DNA from: CBDFNN01 sp965250215 | GTDB taxonomy: Bacteria > Bacteroidota > Rhodothermia > Rhodothermales > DATKEJ01 | Reading direction: 5' to 3' | NCBI GenBank assembly: GCA_965250215.1 | Contig: CBDFNN010000004.1 | Location: 496,001 to 560,000, forward strand | DNA length: 64,000 nt | Part shown: in pieces, positions 1 through 8,499 of the stretch | Numbering within the stretch: position 1 is the stretch's first letter | Layout: each line of letters opens with the position of its first letter | The notes under the pieces: model-generated | What the model was told of the DNA's origin: nothing | What the model saw: only the letters and a program-made list of their open reading frames with translations | The model's database searches: none | Position numbers and translations under genes: made by a program

Positions 1-275
1 TCGCGAAGCCGACGCAAAGAGAATACAGCATCCTTCACCGTCAGGGCCGAACCGTCTTGAAAGGTCTTGTCGCTCCGGATCTTAAAGGTCCAAGTCCGAG
101 CATCATCGGAAAGTCTCCATGACTCCGCAAGACAAGGTTCAATCGAAGCGTCTTTGCCTAGTCTTATGAGGGGCTCAAACACATTACCAAGGATCGATAG
201 CCTCTCGGCATTGTCGCTCGTAATATGCGGATCGGAAATCCGCACATGCTCTTGCAGGATTCGAATCGTCCTCAT
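1..275 (-). CDS. Peptide-type ABC solute-binding protein (SBP_bac_5), N-terminal part, no signal peptide
   Basis: The 91 codons visible begin MRTIRILQEHVRISDP and include EPLIRLGKDASIEPCLAESW and FQDGSALTVKDAVFSLRR, the usual first blocks of the family 5 (oligopeptide/nickel) solute-binding proteins. The gene runs off the left edge of the window, so its C-terminus is unknown. The start overlaps the stop of the DUF6282 gene by ATGA, which indicates translational coupling in the same operon. Unusually there is no signal peptide or lipobox: the protein starts where the mature fold normally starts, and the in-frame sequence upstream is hydrophilic without an ATG. By homology it would bind a peptide-like ligand. 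Without an export signal it may act in the cytoplasm, which is an inference. Confidence 0.8.
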   Translation of the reverse strand, partial: MRTIRILQEHVRISDPHITSDNAERLSILGNVFEPLIRLGKDASIEPCLAESWRLSDDARTWTFKIRSDKTFQDGSALTVKDAVFSLRRLR

Positions 276-1318
276 TTTGAGTGTGCTTGCTCCTCGTCCA
301 GTTCTGGCAAGGGATCCAGTCCGAGGAGTCGCTCCGGATTGGTTTTGATCATGGTTCGAATATCATCGGGTGGAATACCGAGATCCAACATGCAGGCCAC
401 CAACTCCCTTAAGCCCTCAACTGGTGTTGGCAGAGTGTAGACTCCAAAGTCTGTGGCGAGGATACAGTGTTCGGCACCCAGCTCTCGAATTTGTTCGGAG
501 ACTTTCTTCACTCCTCCATCGGGTGCGGTGTCCATGCCTTCATCAATCGACATGTATTCTCTTTCGACGTAATAGTGCGTCTTTGGTATCGGAGTTGTGT
601 GGGTATAAGCAGCCAAGGTGTACTCCAAGAAGGCACCCTTCGAGGCCATCCACTTGAGTTGGTCCATGCTCGCGATCTTTGTGACGGACGAGGCCACCAG
701 CACTTTCTTGATTCCGTACTCTTCAGATAGTTCGATTAAACGGATCGCCTCTTCTACAGATATGTGCCCGGTATTCAAATAAACGTGAGGGTGATCCGCG
801 ATAAGTCGCAAGATTTCGTCTAACAGGGGGTCTGGTTTTTCTTCCAAGGGGACTCGTATGCAACGATCCAATTCCTGCGTTTTGAAATCTGGATAGAGTT
901 CGCTCAGTGGCACGAACTCACCCTTTACTAGATGCCCTTCACGTGCAGCTTGGAAATAGGTTGAGTGTGCCCCAAAGGAAATGTACTTTGCGCCCGTACC
1001 ATAGTAGAGGGCGGTTTTGACAGCTCGAGGATTCATGCCACCATAAACGGTGTTCATGATGAGACCTCCGAATGTTTCGAAGTCCTTGACCACTCGATTG
1101 ACAATCCAAGATGTACCGTTTGACATTTCGAAAACGTCCATATACACGATAGCTCGCATACCAGCGTCACGCGCCTCCTGCGCCGCCTCTACGGGATCTA
1201 CTCGACGTGGACTGGAAAAGATATGGGGTCCTGCATGCACATGAATGTCGATCGCACCCTTCAAGAGTTCTTTTGACAGTTCAAAGGATCGGCCTGGTGG
1301 AAGAAGATGGTCTTGCAT
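272..1318 (-). CDS. DUF6282 family amidohydrolase-like metal-dependent protein
   Basis: A 348-residue cytosolic protein. Near the N-terminus it has DIHVHAGPH (His26, His28), the HxH metal-binding signature of amidohydrolase/PHP-like TIM barrels, followed by further conserved segments (GGMNPRAVKTALYYG, YLNTGHIS, CILATDFG) including an Asp near the C-terminus that fits a metal or catalytic ligand. I recognise the pattern as the DUF6282 family, whose substrate is not established to my knowledge. It lies between the aspartoacylase-like gene (10-base gap) and the signal-less solute-binding gene (ATGA overlap). This placement suggests hydrolysis of the compound imported by the ABC transporter of the same operon, which is inferred from context only. 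Confidence 0.75.
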   Translation of the reverse strand: MQDHLLPPGRSFELSKELLKGAIDIHVHAGPHIFSSPRRVDPVEAAQEARDAGMRAIVYMDVFEMSNGTSWIVNRVVKDFETFGGLIMNTVYGGMNPRAVKTALYYGTGAKYISFGAHSTYFQAAREGHLVKGEFVPLSELYPDFKTQELDRCIRVPLEEKPDPLLDEILRLIADHPHVYLNTGHISVEEAIRLIELSEEYGIKKVLVASSVTKIASMDQLKWMASKGAFLEYTLAAYTHTTPIPKTHYYVEREYMSIDEGMDTAPDGGVKKVSEQIRELGAEHCILATDFGVYTLPTPVEGLRELVACMLDLGIPPDDIRTMIKTNPERLLGLDPLPELDEEQAHSK

Positions 1319-1328
1319 TGATAATTAT

Positions 1329-2231
1329 TTAAAGTTGGCCGAGCCAAATAAGGAAACCGTCTTTTTTTACTGGCATCCCGATGTTCATGTTCATCACCTT
1401 GGCATCCTCTGGAGCCTCGACGCTCTGGAGTACCTTCCCAAAATAGTCTCGGACTTCACCTAGATTTGTCCCCCTGCTGACATCCTGTCCAACGGTGACG
1501 GTAGGAAAATATATTCCTTCCTGCTCGGCTGTCAGCCACCATCTATCGCCGATTATTTTTGGCTCGGGATGTTGGATGGCAGGTCCCTTCAAGAAGCCGA
1601 GCTCTTTTAGCACATTCACGATTCCCCCGTACATCAAGCTATCATCGCGGTCACCTACCTGCCCTATCTCAGGTGTTATTTCAGGGATGCCCAATTTATC
1701 GCAGAGACCTTTTGTAGGCCAGAGCCACCAGGCAGGTCTGGCGCCTGAAGGATCTGCGGGTGGTTCGCCTCGGTATGTTGAAAGACTCACGATGCCAACA
1801 CCCAATGCACGTGCCATGCGCATCGCTACTTCCTCGGCAGCTTCATTGCCAATCAGTCGACATATGACATAGGGATGCATGAGCTCTGTAAACTCGCCTC
1901 CGTGGCAGTTGATTATATATTGACTTCCCGTTGCGGCCTCAAGCATCATATCGGATATCTCTGGATAGGTTGGCGCAAACTGTATCCAATTCATCAAGGA
2001 CTCTTCGTGGGTAGCCATGCTTATGACAATGCTGCCTGTTACCTCGGCGGGATCCGTCTCGCGGTATAAGCGCATAGCCGCCTCAATTCCAGCATACTCC
2101 GTTCCATGCTGACCGCCGAAAACAGTGATACGCTCTCCGGGAGTGGCTCCATTGATGATGCCAATGGGCATTCGTCGTTCCTTCCCTTCGGCATCTTTTC
2201 GACTTAGAAAAAAGCTCTCTTTCATTTTCAA
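1329..2231 (-). CDS. Succinylglutamate desuccinylase/aspartoacylase family (M14-like) hydrolase
   Basis: A 300-residue cytosolic protein. GGQHGTEYAGIEA supplies the HxxE zinc pair (His42, Glu45) and INCHGGE the third ligand (His110). ITPEIGQVGD resembles the block with the catalytic Glu in AstE/AspA-type carboxypeptidases. These enzymes remove an acyl group from an N-acyl amino acid or related amide. Length matches the family. The start codon overlaps the stop of the upstream LivK-like gene by four bases, and the DUF6282 gene follows 10 bases downstream. Within this operon the enzyme most simply deacylates an imported N-acyl or amide substrate; the precise substrate cannot be read from sequence. 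Confidence 0.8.
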   Translation of the reverse strand: MKMKESFFLSRKDAEGKERRMPIGIINGATPGERITVFGGQHGTEYAGIEAAMRLYRETDPAEVTGSIVISMATHEESLMNWIQFAPTYPEISDMMLEAATGSQYIINCHGGEFTELMHPYVICRLIGNEAAEEVAMRMARALGVGIVSLSTYRGEPPADPSGARPAWWLWPTKGLCDKLGIPEITPEIGQVGDRDDSLMYGGIVNVLKELGFLKGPAIQHPEPKIIGDRWWLTAEQEGIYFPTVTVGQDVSRGTNLGEVRDYFGKVLQSVEAPEDAKVMNMNIGMPVKKDGFLIWLGQL

Positions 2232-3298
2232 ACTAGATTTTTAATGAGGTCAACAAAGATGCGATGACCGTCTTTGCATCGATACAATCCAATGTCGGGA
2301 TCTGCCAGATCTCCCTCGGGAGTAAATGAAATCTCTCCCAGGGCTCCAGAGTAGCTACCAAAGTTTTGCATTTCCGTCAATACCGTTGAGCGACTGATGA
2401 CAGGCGCTCGTCGGATACACTCCAGAATAATATTGGCGCAGTCGTAGGCCTCGGGAGCATACTGTGGTGCATCCAACATCTTGGGAAAGCGCTCTGCAAA
2501 ATCGACTAGAAATTGCTTCGCCGACGCTTTTTGCATTAAGTCGATTCCGGCCAGACTGTGATAGGGAGGCTCGGGATCTAGACTGGGTACCTCGAGGAAG
2601 GCGTAAGGCTTTAAAGCATCGCTCCCAAGGAATACGGCTTGCACACCACGATCTCTCAAGAGGTGTGTGATGATATGCGATTGATTCCAATAGACAGCGA
2701 AGTAGACGAGATCTGGCTTAGCTTCTACAACAGCTTCGATTAGATCGCTGTAATCTAATTTGCGCTCTTTTTCTCCATAACCAAAATGCAGAACAGGTGG
2801 CACGCCAAGTCTTGTGATCTCCTCAGAAAATATATTCGAGATAGGCTCGCCCCATGCGGAATCCTCATTGAGAATGGCTATGCGCTTTGCTCCAATATGA
2901 GAAACGGCAGCCTGTCCCAAAGCTCGACCCTGGACTTCGTCACTAGCTACGGTGCGAAAGAAATGTGTATAGCCCTTATCCGTCAAGAGTGGACTGGATG
3001 CCTCCGAACTCATCTGCAAAATGCCAGCCTCCGCATAGATGTCTTGCGATATAACAGCCATCGCGCTGTTGCTTGGTCCTAGGACGGCGATGGCATCTTC
3101 GCGGTCTACAAACTGCTTCGCAGCTATTCTTGATGTATCCCGGTCTTTTCCATTTACGATTACTTCCAGCTTTATCTCTACTGGGAGAGTGGAAGAAGCA
3201 TTTGCTTGCTCGATGGCCATTTCGGCCGCGCAATAGCCTGCGTTGGAGTAGACATCATCGCTCGAAAGTTCAAAGCCAATAACTAGGGGTTCGGACAT
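2228..3298 (-). CDS. LivK/AmiC-like periplasmic-binding-fold protein without signal peptide
   Basis: A 356-residue protein of the Peripla_BP_6 type I fold (branched-chain amino acid/amide binding). Recognisable blocks are VIGFELSSDD at the start, VNGKDRDTSRIAAKQFVDRE, AVLGPSNSAMAVISQDIYAE and FFRTVASDEVQGRALG. Most LivK proteins are exported, but this one starts directly with the first beta strand (MSEPLVIGFE). The in-frame sequence upstream reaches a stop after five codons, so a missed signal peptide is excluded. Cytosolic members of this fold include AmiC, the amide-sensing negative regulator of the Pseudomonas amidase operon. A sensor role here is therefore plausible but unproven. The gene lies between the DppC-like permease and the aspartoacylase-like gene. 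Confidence 0.8.
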   Translation of the reverse strand: MSEPLVIGFELSSDDVYSNAGYCAAEMAIEQANASSTLPVEIKLEVIVNGKDRDTSRIAAKQFVDREDAIAVLGPSNSAMAVISQDIYAEAGILQMSSEASSPLLTDKGYTHFFRTVASDEVQGRALGQAAVSHIGAKRIAILNEDSAWGEPISNIFSEEITRLGVPPVLHFGYGEKERKLDYSDLIEAVVEAKPDLVYFAVYWNQSHIITHLLRDRGVQAVFLGSDALKPYAFLEVPSLDPEPPYHSLAGIDLMQKASAKQFLVDFAERFPKMLDAPQYAPEAYDCANIILECIRRAPVISRSTVLTEMQNFGSYSGALGEISFTPEGDLADPDIGLYRCKDGHRIFVDLIKNLV

Positions 3299-3334
3299 AA
3301 GTCGGTCTCTATTTTATGTGGGTCAAGGAAAATG

Positions 3335-4201
3335 TCAATCAATCAGTCTGGGGTCATAATAATCACGAAGCCAATCGCCTAACATATTGACCGAATAGAC
3401 ACTCATCATGAGAGCAATCCCCGGAAGGGTCGAGACCCACCAGGCGATTCGTAAGTAGTTGCGACCCTCGCCCAACATGCCGCCCCAAGTGGGCGTGCTT
3501 GGAGGTACGCCGACCCCAAGGAAACTAAGCGATGCCTCGTTGATGATATTTGTCGCCAAGGCAAAGCTCGCAACAACAATCAGGGGGTTGATAATATTGG
3601 GGACCACATGTCGGACTAGAATAGCAAAGTCTTTTAAGCCGAGCGCCCTGGCGGCCGTGATGTATTCTTGGTTACAAACTTGTAAGGTCTGCCCGCGAGC
3701 AACCCGGCAAAAAGGAGCCCAAGTTGCCAGGCTCAGCACGAAAATGACATTCATCATGCTAGGTCCAAGCAAGGCCATAATCGCGACGGCAAGCAGAATA
3801 GACGGAAAGGCGAGCTGGATGTCGACCAGTCGCATGATCGCTGTTTCGATCCAACCTCTAAAGTAGCCTGCGACAAGCCCTAAAAGAGATCCGATTACAC
3901 CACCAGTGAGAACGGTCAAAACGCCGACCAAGAGCGAAACTCGTGCACCATAGATTACTCTACTCAGCACGTCTCGACCTACATTGTCTGTGCCTAGAAG
4001 ATGCTGTGCGCTTCCACCTTTTGCCCAAACAGGAGGAGATAGTCGACTCCGAATATTGATGTCACCAGGATCCATTGGCGCTAATAGTGGAGCTAAAAAG
4101 GCCACTAACACAAGTCCAACAAGAATCACCAAGGCAGCGATGGCCACAGGAGACTTCATCAATTGTCGCCTCAAATCACTCATTTCGAATCCTCGGGTCA
4201 A
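3335..4201 (-). CDS. Peptide/nickel-type ABC transporter permease, DppC-like
   Basis: A 288-residue inner-membrane protein. An N-terminal OppC-type segment with one transmembrane helix (VAIAALVILVGLVLVAFLAP) is followed by a periplasmic stretch with LLGTDNVGRDVLSRVIYGAR, a hallmark of DppC/OppC, and then a five-helix permease domain. The EAA loop that contacts the ATPase is visible in AARALGLKDFAILVRHVVPN. It overlaps the DppB-like gene by 26 bases if the first ATG is used; the internal ATG at 4186 (MSDLRRQ) is an equally good start with less overlap. Together with DppB it forms the translocation channel. No ATPase gene lies in the visible operon and may lie beyond the left edge. Confidence 0.92.
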   Translation of the reverse strand: MTRGFEMSDLRRQLMKSPVAIAALVILVGLVLVAFLAPLLAPMDPGDINIRSRLSPPVWAKGGSAQHLLGTDNVGRDVLSRVIYGARVSLLVGVLTVLTGGVIGSLLGLVAGYFRGWIETAIMRLVDIQLAFPSILLAVAIMALLGPSMMNVIFVLSLATWAPFCRVARGQTLQVCNQEYITAARALGLKDFAILVRHVVPNIINPLIVVASFALATNIINEASLSFLGVGVPPSTPTWGGMLGEGRNYLRIAWWVSTLPGIALMMSVYSVNMLGDWLRDYYDPRLID

Positions 4202-5093
4202 TGAATGAATAGCTGAGGTCGACCAATAGATTTATCATTACGAAAACGAGCGCCCCGAAGGTGATTACTCCTTGAACGAGCGGCAGATCACGTGCCTGAA
4301 TAGCCTGAAGGGTCAGTCGTCCTATACCGGGCCAAGCAAAGACGGTCTCCGTGACCAAAGCCCCTCCTAACAAACTTCCGATCTCAATTCCCAGCATTGT
4401 GATCACTGGAATAAGTGCATTTCTTAAAGCGTGTACGTAATTGACTCGCCATTTAGGAAGGCCCTTGGCCTTTGCTGTCCGGATATAATCTTGTCCCAGA
4501 ACATCTAACATGGAGGAGCGAACCAGACGCGCTATCCGTGCAGTAGAGAAAGTCGCGAGTGTTATCGCGGGTAGCAACAAGTGAGCGAATGTACCTCTTC
4601 CTGAAACCGGGAGCCAACGCAGCCAAACACCAAAGATGAGAATGAGGATAATACCCAACCAAAACGTCGGCACAGATTGAGCAAATAGCGCACTGCTCAT
4701 GGCTATTCGGTCTGCCGGAGAATTTCGCTTAACGGCGGAAAGAACTCCAAGTGGAATAGATACAAATATGATCAAGAATAGTGAAGCAGCGGTAAGTTCG
4801 AGAGTCGCCGGGAATCGTTGGAGGATCAGATCCATCACAGGGACTTGCTGGCGAACAGAAACGCCAAAATCTCCTCGGGGAATGCCAGATAGATAGTCTC
4901 CATATTGAACCAGCAGGGGCCTATCGTAACCCATCTGCTGACGGAAGGCTGAAATCTGCTCAGCCGTCCAGTGATCACCTATCATGAGGGTGGCTGGGTC
5001 GCCCGATAAGAAGGTCAACGCAAATGCAATCGTTGCTACCGCCCACAGAATGAAGACGGCCATTACGAGGCGCTTTCCGACGTATCGAAGCAT
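4176..5093 (-). CDS. Peptide/nickel-type ABC transporter permease, DppB-like
   Basis: A 305-residue inner-membrane protein with the DppB/OppB layout: an N-terminal helix, a periplasmic loop containing GDPATLMIGDHWTAEQ and the conserved RPLLVQYGDYLSG, and then the five-helix permease core. The EAA loop is AKAKGLPKWRVNYVHALRNA, and LLGGALVTETVFAWPGIGRL is the conserved signature preceding the last helices. It follows the solute-binding lipoprotein gene by 26 bases and overlaps the DppC partner, so the three clearly belong to one transcription unit. Family members import di- and oligopeptides, nickel or related solutes; the specificity is set by the binding protein. Confidence 0.92.
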   Translation of the reverse strand: MLRYVGKRLVMAVFILWAVATIAFALTFLSGDPATLMIGDHWTAEQISAFRQQMGYDRPLLVQYGDYLSGIPRGDFGVSVRQQVPVMDLILQRFPATLELTAASLFLIIFVSIPLGVLSAVKRNSPADRIAMSSALFAQSVPTFWLGIILILIFGVWLRWLPVSGRGTFAHLLLPAITLATFSTARIARLVRSSMLDVLGQDYIRTAKAKGLPKWRVNYVHALRNALIPVITMLGIEIGSLLGGALVTETVFAWPGIGRLTLQAIQARDLPLVQGVITFGALVFVMINLLVDLSYSFIDPRIRNE

Positions 5094-5119
5094 AGGCGTT
5101 CTGCTATGGGCGAAAGTGC

Positions 5120-6634
5120 TTATTCAGAAAGGCTGACCTCCCAAAGATGAATTAATTCATCAGGTCTCGGTGACCAGTTTACCCGGTCACTCACACCATA
5201 GGTATCCGGTTGAATATGTAGGAAAATCCATGGCGCCTCCTCATGCACAATTTCTTGCATCCGATGACCAATTGCTATCCTTCGATCGGCATCTAAGGAT
5301 ATTTGAAGTTCGTCCCAGAGCGTCTCGTATTCTGCGTTCTCCCATCGGTAAAAATTAGAAGGACTAGTTATGGTAAAATCGGCAGCTTCGGTTAGCAATT
5401 CGAACTCACCTCCTGAACCTTGCATAAATAGTCCAGGCAGATCGTAGGAAAGTAATTTTGATCGATAATTGCCCCACTCGTAGGATCGAACTCCCTCCCG
5501 AAAAGTCACGCCAATTTCCTCGAGCTGAGAGGCGATAACTTGGGCAATCTCGAAGTCCTGAATCCACTTTCCGATTGGTGTATCCAATGAGGACAATTGA
5601 AAACCGTTTGGATATCCGGCTTCGGCCAACAGAGCTCGAGATCTATCAGGATCATAGCTATAGGCCTGAAGCGAAGGATGGCTGAAAGGTGGATTGAACA
5701 TATACGACATGCGATCGATTTCACCACCAAACAGACCCGCGCTGATGGCATCAAAGTCGATGGCGTGATTTAGGGCCTGACGAACTCTTTTGTCTTGAAG
5801 AGGCTTTGATCCACCTGCAGTTGTGATACCGATCATTATCCGTCGTCCACCGGGGATAGCGTTAACATGGACTCCGGGAGACTCGTTGAGCAGTCGGGCT
5901 TGGTCAAATGGGAGATCACTCACGATATGGACCCCTCCAGTCTCCAGTTCTGCCAAGCGCGTTGATACTTCTGGAATAACGCGAAATACAATCCGATCCG
6001 TTATTGGCGCCTTGCCCCAGTAATCTGGGTTTGCTCGCAAAGAAATATGACTATCTCTAATGCGCTCCTCAACGAGATAAGGCCCTGTACCCATGGCATC
6101 CTCCGCCCGTTGTGCCTCGTTTTTCCCCTCGTAGAATCCTGCTTCGATCATCCACATCTGGGAGAGATAGAAGGGCAGCAGTGCTTTAGGGCCATTCGTG
6201 GTGATGTTTATTGTAAGGGAATCGACGATATCAAGACGCGTGATGTCCGCCGATGGAACAGCCACCGATGCACCACCAACCATTTGCCCATTTTCATTTC
6301 GTCGGTAATAGCTCTCGATTGAATACTTAACGGTATGGGCATCAAAACTTTTTCCATTGTGAAAGCGCACACCTTCTTGTAAATGGAAGGTCCATGTCGT
6401 ATCACCTTCGAGCCGCTCCCAAGATCTAGCTAATAGAGGCTCGATCTCCATATCTCGATTGAAAAAGGTCAAGGATTGGTAGATATGATCGCCAAAGGCA
6501 ACCTCGACTCGGCTGAACATTCCGAAGGGATCGAGAGTGGAAATATCAGTCGAACTGGCTACCGTTAGATCATTGTCCTGAGAACAACCAATTAAAAAAG
6601 CAAGGATAAATACTGCTGCTGGCACGTGTCGCAT
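5120..6634 (-). CDS. Peptide-type ABC transporter solute-binding lipoprotein (SBP_bac_5)
   Basis: A 504-residue exported lipoprotein. The signal sequence MRHVPAAVFILAFLIGC ends in the lipobox LIGC (lipidated Cys17). The mature part has the family 5 blocks: LTVASSTDISTLDPFG, FHLQEGVRFHNGKSFDAHTV, a middle region with VRQALNHAIDFDAIS, and a C-terminal EAPWIFLHIQ segment. Length is usual for this family. The gene begins one base after the stop of the SDR gene and precedes the permeases, the normal order for a binding protein. It is the exported receptor of the transporter, in contrast to the second, signal-less SBP_bac_5 protein at the far end of the same operon. Confidence 0.92.
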   Translation of the reverse strand: MRHVPAAVFILAFLIGCSQDNDLTVASSTDISTLDPFGMFSRVEVAFGDHIYQSLTFFNRDMEIEPLLARSWERLEGDTTWTFHLQEGVRFHNGKSFDAHTVKYSIESYYRRNENGQMVGGASVAVPSADITRLDIVDSLTINITTNGPKALLPFYLSQMWMIEAGFYEGKNEAQRAEDAMGTGPYLVEERIRDSHISLRANPDYWGKAPITDRIVFRVIPEVSTRLAELETGGVHIVSDLPFDQARLLNESPGVHVNAIPGGRRIMIGITTAGGSKPLQDKRVRQALNHAIDFDAISAGLFGGEIDRMSYMFNPPFSHPSLQAYSYDPDRSRALLAEAGYPNGFQLSSLDTPIGKWIQDFEIAQVIASQLEEIGVTFREGVRSYEWGNYRSKLLSYDLPGLFMQGSGGEFELLTEAADFTITSPSNFYRWENAEYETLWDELQISLDADRRIAIGHRMQEIVHEEAPWIFLHIQPDTYGVSDRVNWSPRPDELIHLWEVSLSE

Positions 6635-7417
6635 TTACCAAACCGTTTTACTTTTCCCTCCATCCACAAAGAGTGTTGAGCCGGTAATATATCGGGCTGA
6701 ATCTGACAGCAAGAAGGCACCTACTTCGCCAAACTCTTGGATGGTACCGTATCGTCCCATCGGAATCATGGCATGTCGTTTCTTTTGCCAGTCTTCCAGC
6801 TCTAGGCCCAATTTATTTGATTTGAAGACATCGTTTGATCTGACCCGGTCTGTATCGATTTGCCCCGGTACGAGGTTGTTTATCCGAATGCCTTCTTTTG
6901 CAAGATCTGTCGACAGACTCTTCACCAAACTAACAACACCAGACCTGAAAACATTTGAAAGCAGCAGAATGTCTATAGGCTCTTTTATCGACGAGGATGT
7001 AATCGTCACGATTGATCCTGATCCTTGATCGCGCATCCTCGGAAGAACAGCTCGGATCATTCGAACCGCACTCATTAGGGTGAGATTGAATCCCTTTTCC
7101 CAGTCGGTGTCCGAAAAGTCGTCAAACTTTCCTGGCGGTGGACCACCGGCGTTAACGACAAGTCCGTCTATGCGTCCAAAGGCGTCTAAGGTGTTATCTA
7201 TCCAAGATGTGATCGATCCAGGATCGGTCGCATCCATGACGTATCCCACCGCTTTGATATCGTGGGCTTCGGACAGAGATTGTGCAGCCTTCTCAATATT
7301 CTCTTTCGTTCGACTGGCCAGTGAAACAGAACCGCCCTGCTTTGCGACGGCCTCCGCAATGCCAAAACCTAATCCGGCAGAGGAAGCTGCAACAGCGATG
7401 ATTTTGTCTTTGAACAT
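6635..7417 (-). CDS. SDR-family protein, BKR-like subgroup with degenerate catalytic site
   Basis: A 260-residue Rossmann protein starting MFKDKIIAVAASSAGLGFG. An open frame continues 164 codons upstream, but that stretch is antisense to the divergent gene at 7605 and shows no domain, so the ATG at 7417 is chosen. The dinucleotide motif ASSAGLGFG departs from TGxxxGxG. NAGGPPPG and the active-site serines (TSSSIKEP) are present. The Tyr and Lys of YxxxK are replaced by Leu and Phe in LLLSNVFRSGVVSL. I recall a conserved SDR subgroup (BKR-like) with exactly this kind of imperfect tetrad, so it is probably functional but not a standard dehydrogenase. First gene of the ABC operon, ending at the start of the lipoprotein gene. 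Confidence 0.85.
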   Translation of the reverse strand: MFKDKIIAVAASSAGLGFGIAEAVAKQGGSVSLASRTKENIEKAAQSLSEAHDIKAVGYVMDATDPGSITSWIDNTLDAFGRIDGLVVNAGGPPPGKFDDFSDTDWEKGFNLTLMSAVRMIRAVLPRMRDQGSGSIVTITSSSIKEPIDILLLSNVFRSGVVSLVKSLSTDLAKEGIRINNLVPGQIDTDRVRSNDVFKSNKLGLELEDWQKKRHAMIPMGRYGTIQEFGEVGAFLLSDSARYITGSTLFVDGGKSKTVW

Positions 7418-7604
7418 ATCCTTTGTTTTAGAAACGACTTGTGCCCGGGGTGCTTCTGAGATGAATATAGTTATTGAGCGGTTTTTAGCAATTCTATAAA
7501 CATGGGTTGGGGCGGTGATCGAAATTTGGGATCTATTATTTGAATAATTGGCTCTTCCAGCTATACTTGTGTGTAGCTCTTCCAAAAACTCACCTAGATT
7601 GAAC

Positions 7605-8498
7605 ATGAAAATCCCCCTAACTTCGGTGTTAGCCGCCTTCGCTCTTTTCTGTTTTTCATCCACCGCCTTCTCGCAAGTCGACACAACATTTACCGTGACG
7701 AGCGATGGAAAGGTCGGCATTGGAACGACATCACCGATATCAAATGTACAAGTGAATAGCGACATAGGGGCAGGAACGACTCTTTCACTTGTGAACTTAA
7801 GCGAAGGTGGAGATTTCTGGACGATGATGTCTACCGGAATTGACAACGACGAGGTTGCCGGATCTCTCTTGCTTTTTAACCACCGTGGTCCCCGTGTTCC
7901 ATTTATCATTGTCCCAGATGGACGAGTTGGACTGGGAACGATTGTGCCAGACGCTCAACTTCATGTGTCCAGCGATTTTGGTGATGGGACTACCTTAAGA
8001 CTTCAAAACGAATCGGACGGGGGAGATAGTTGGACTATGATGTCAACAGGTGAGGCCAACTCCGAGGCAGCAGGTTCACTACTACTGTTCAATAGAAACG
8101 GCACTAGCGTTCCGTTCATGCTTGACCCCGATGGTAGACTTGGACTTGGAACGACCGCGCCGTCATTTCCTCTTGAGATGGAAAGTGGAGCTCATGTTAC
8201 CGAAGGCGGTGTCTGGACTGACGCAAGTTCACGATTATTGAAAGAGAATATTCAGGACCTTTCCGCAGCGCAGGCAATGGATGTGTTGACCAGGCTCGAT
8301 CCAAAATCTTACAACTACAAATCCGAAAAGGATGAGCAGTATCTCGGGTTTATAGCGGAAGATGTACCTGAGCTGGTAGCGATGGGAAATCGAAAAAGTC
8401 TAAGCCCAATGGACTTCGTGGCCATTCTGACTAAGGTTGTTCAAGAACAACAAAGAAAGATTCTGGAGCTAGAGGCACTGATAAACCAAGGGAACTAG
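7605..8498 (+). CDS. Exported protein with peptidase S74 intramolecular chaperone domain
   Basis: A 297-residue protein. The start at 7605 gives a clean signal peptide (MKIPLTSVLAAFALFCFSST..AFSQ); an earlier in-frame ATG at 7548 would bury it. Two near-identical repeats of about 70 residues (roughly 49-117 and 119-187) share GTTLxLxN, DxWTMMSTG, AGSLLLFN and PDGRxGLGT, patterns seen in trimeric fibre shafts. Residues about 208-297 form an S74 domain: SSRLLKENIQ, YLGFIAEDVPELV and a final coiled coil (EQQRKILELE). In phage fibres this domain trimerises the shaft and cuts itself off. The next gene starts one base after this stop and encodes a T9SS cargo protein, so the two are probably co-transcribed. 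No phage genes surround it. Confidence 0.85.
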   Translation: MKIPLTSVLAAFALFCFSSTAFSQVDTTFTVTSDGKVGIGTTSPISNVQVNSDIGAGTTLSLVNLSEGGDFWTMMSTGIDNDEVAGSLLLFNHRGPRVPFIIVPDGRVGLGTIVPDAQLHVSSDFGDGTTLRLQNESDGGDSWTMMSTGEANSEAAGSLLLFNRNGTSVPFMLDPDGRLGLGTTAPSFPLEMESGAHVTEGGVWTDASSRLLKENIQDLSAAQAMDVLTRLDPKSYNYKSEKDEQYLGFIAEDVPELVAMGNRKSLSPMDFVAILTKVVQEQQRKILELEALINQGN

Positions 8499-8499
8499 C

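Noticed and set aside
7418..7909. 164-codon N-terminal extension of the SDR frame
   Set aside because: Antisense to the start of the divergent S74 gene, shows no domain, and the SDR fold begins exactly at the ATG at 7417.
7605..8498. S74 gene taken as a prophage tail fibre
   Set aside because: It has a bacterial signal peptide and neighbours are T9SS and transport genes, with no phage structural genes nearby.
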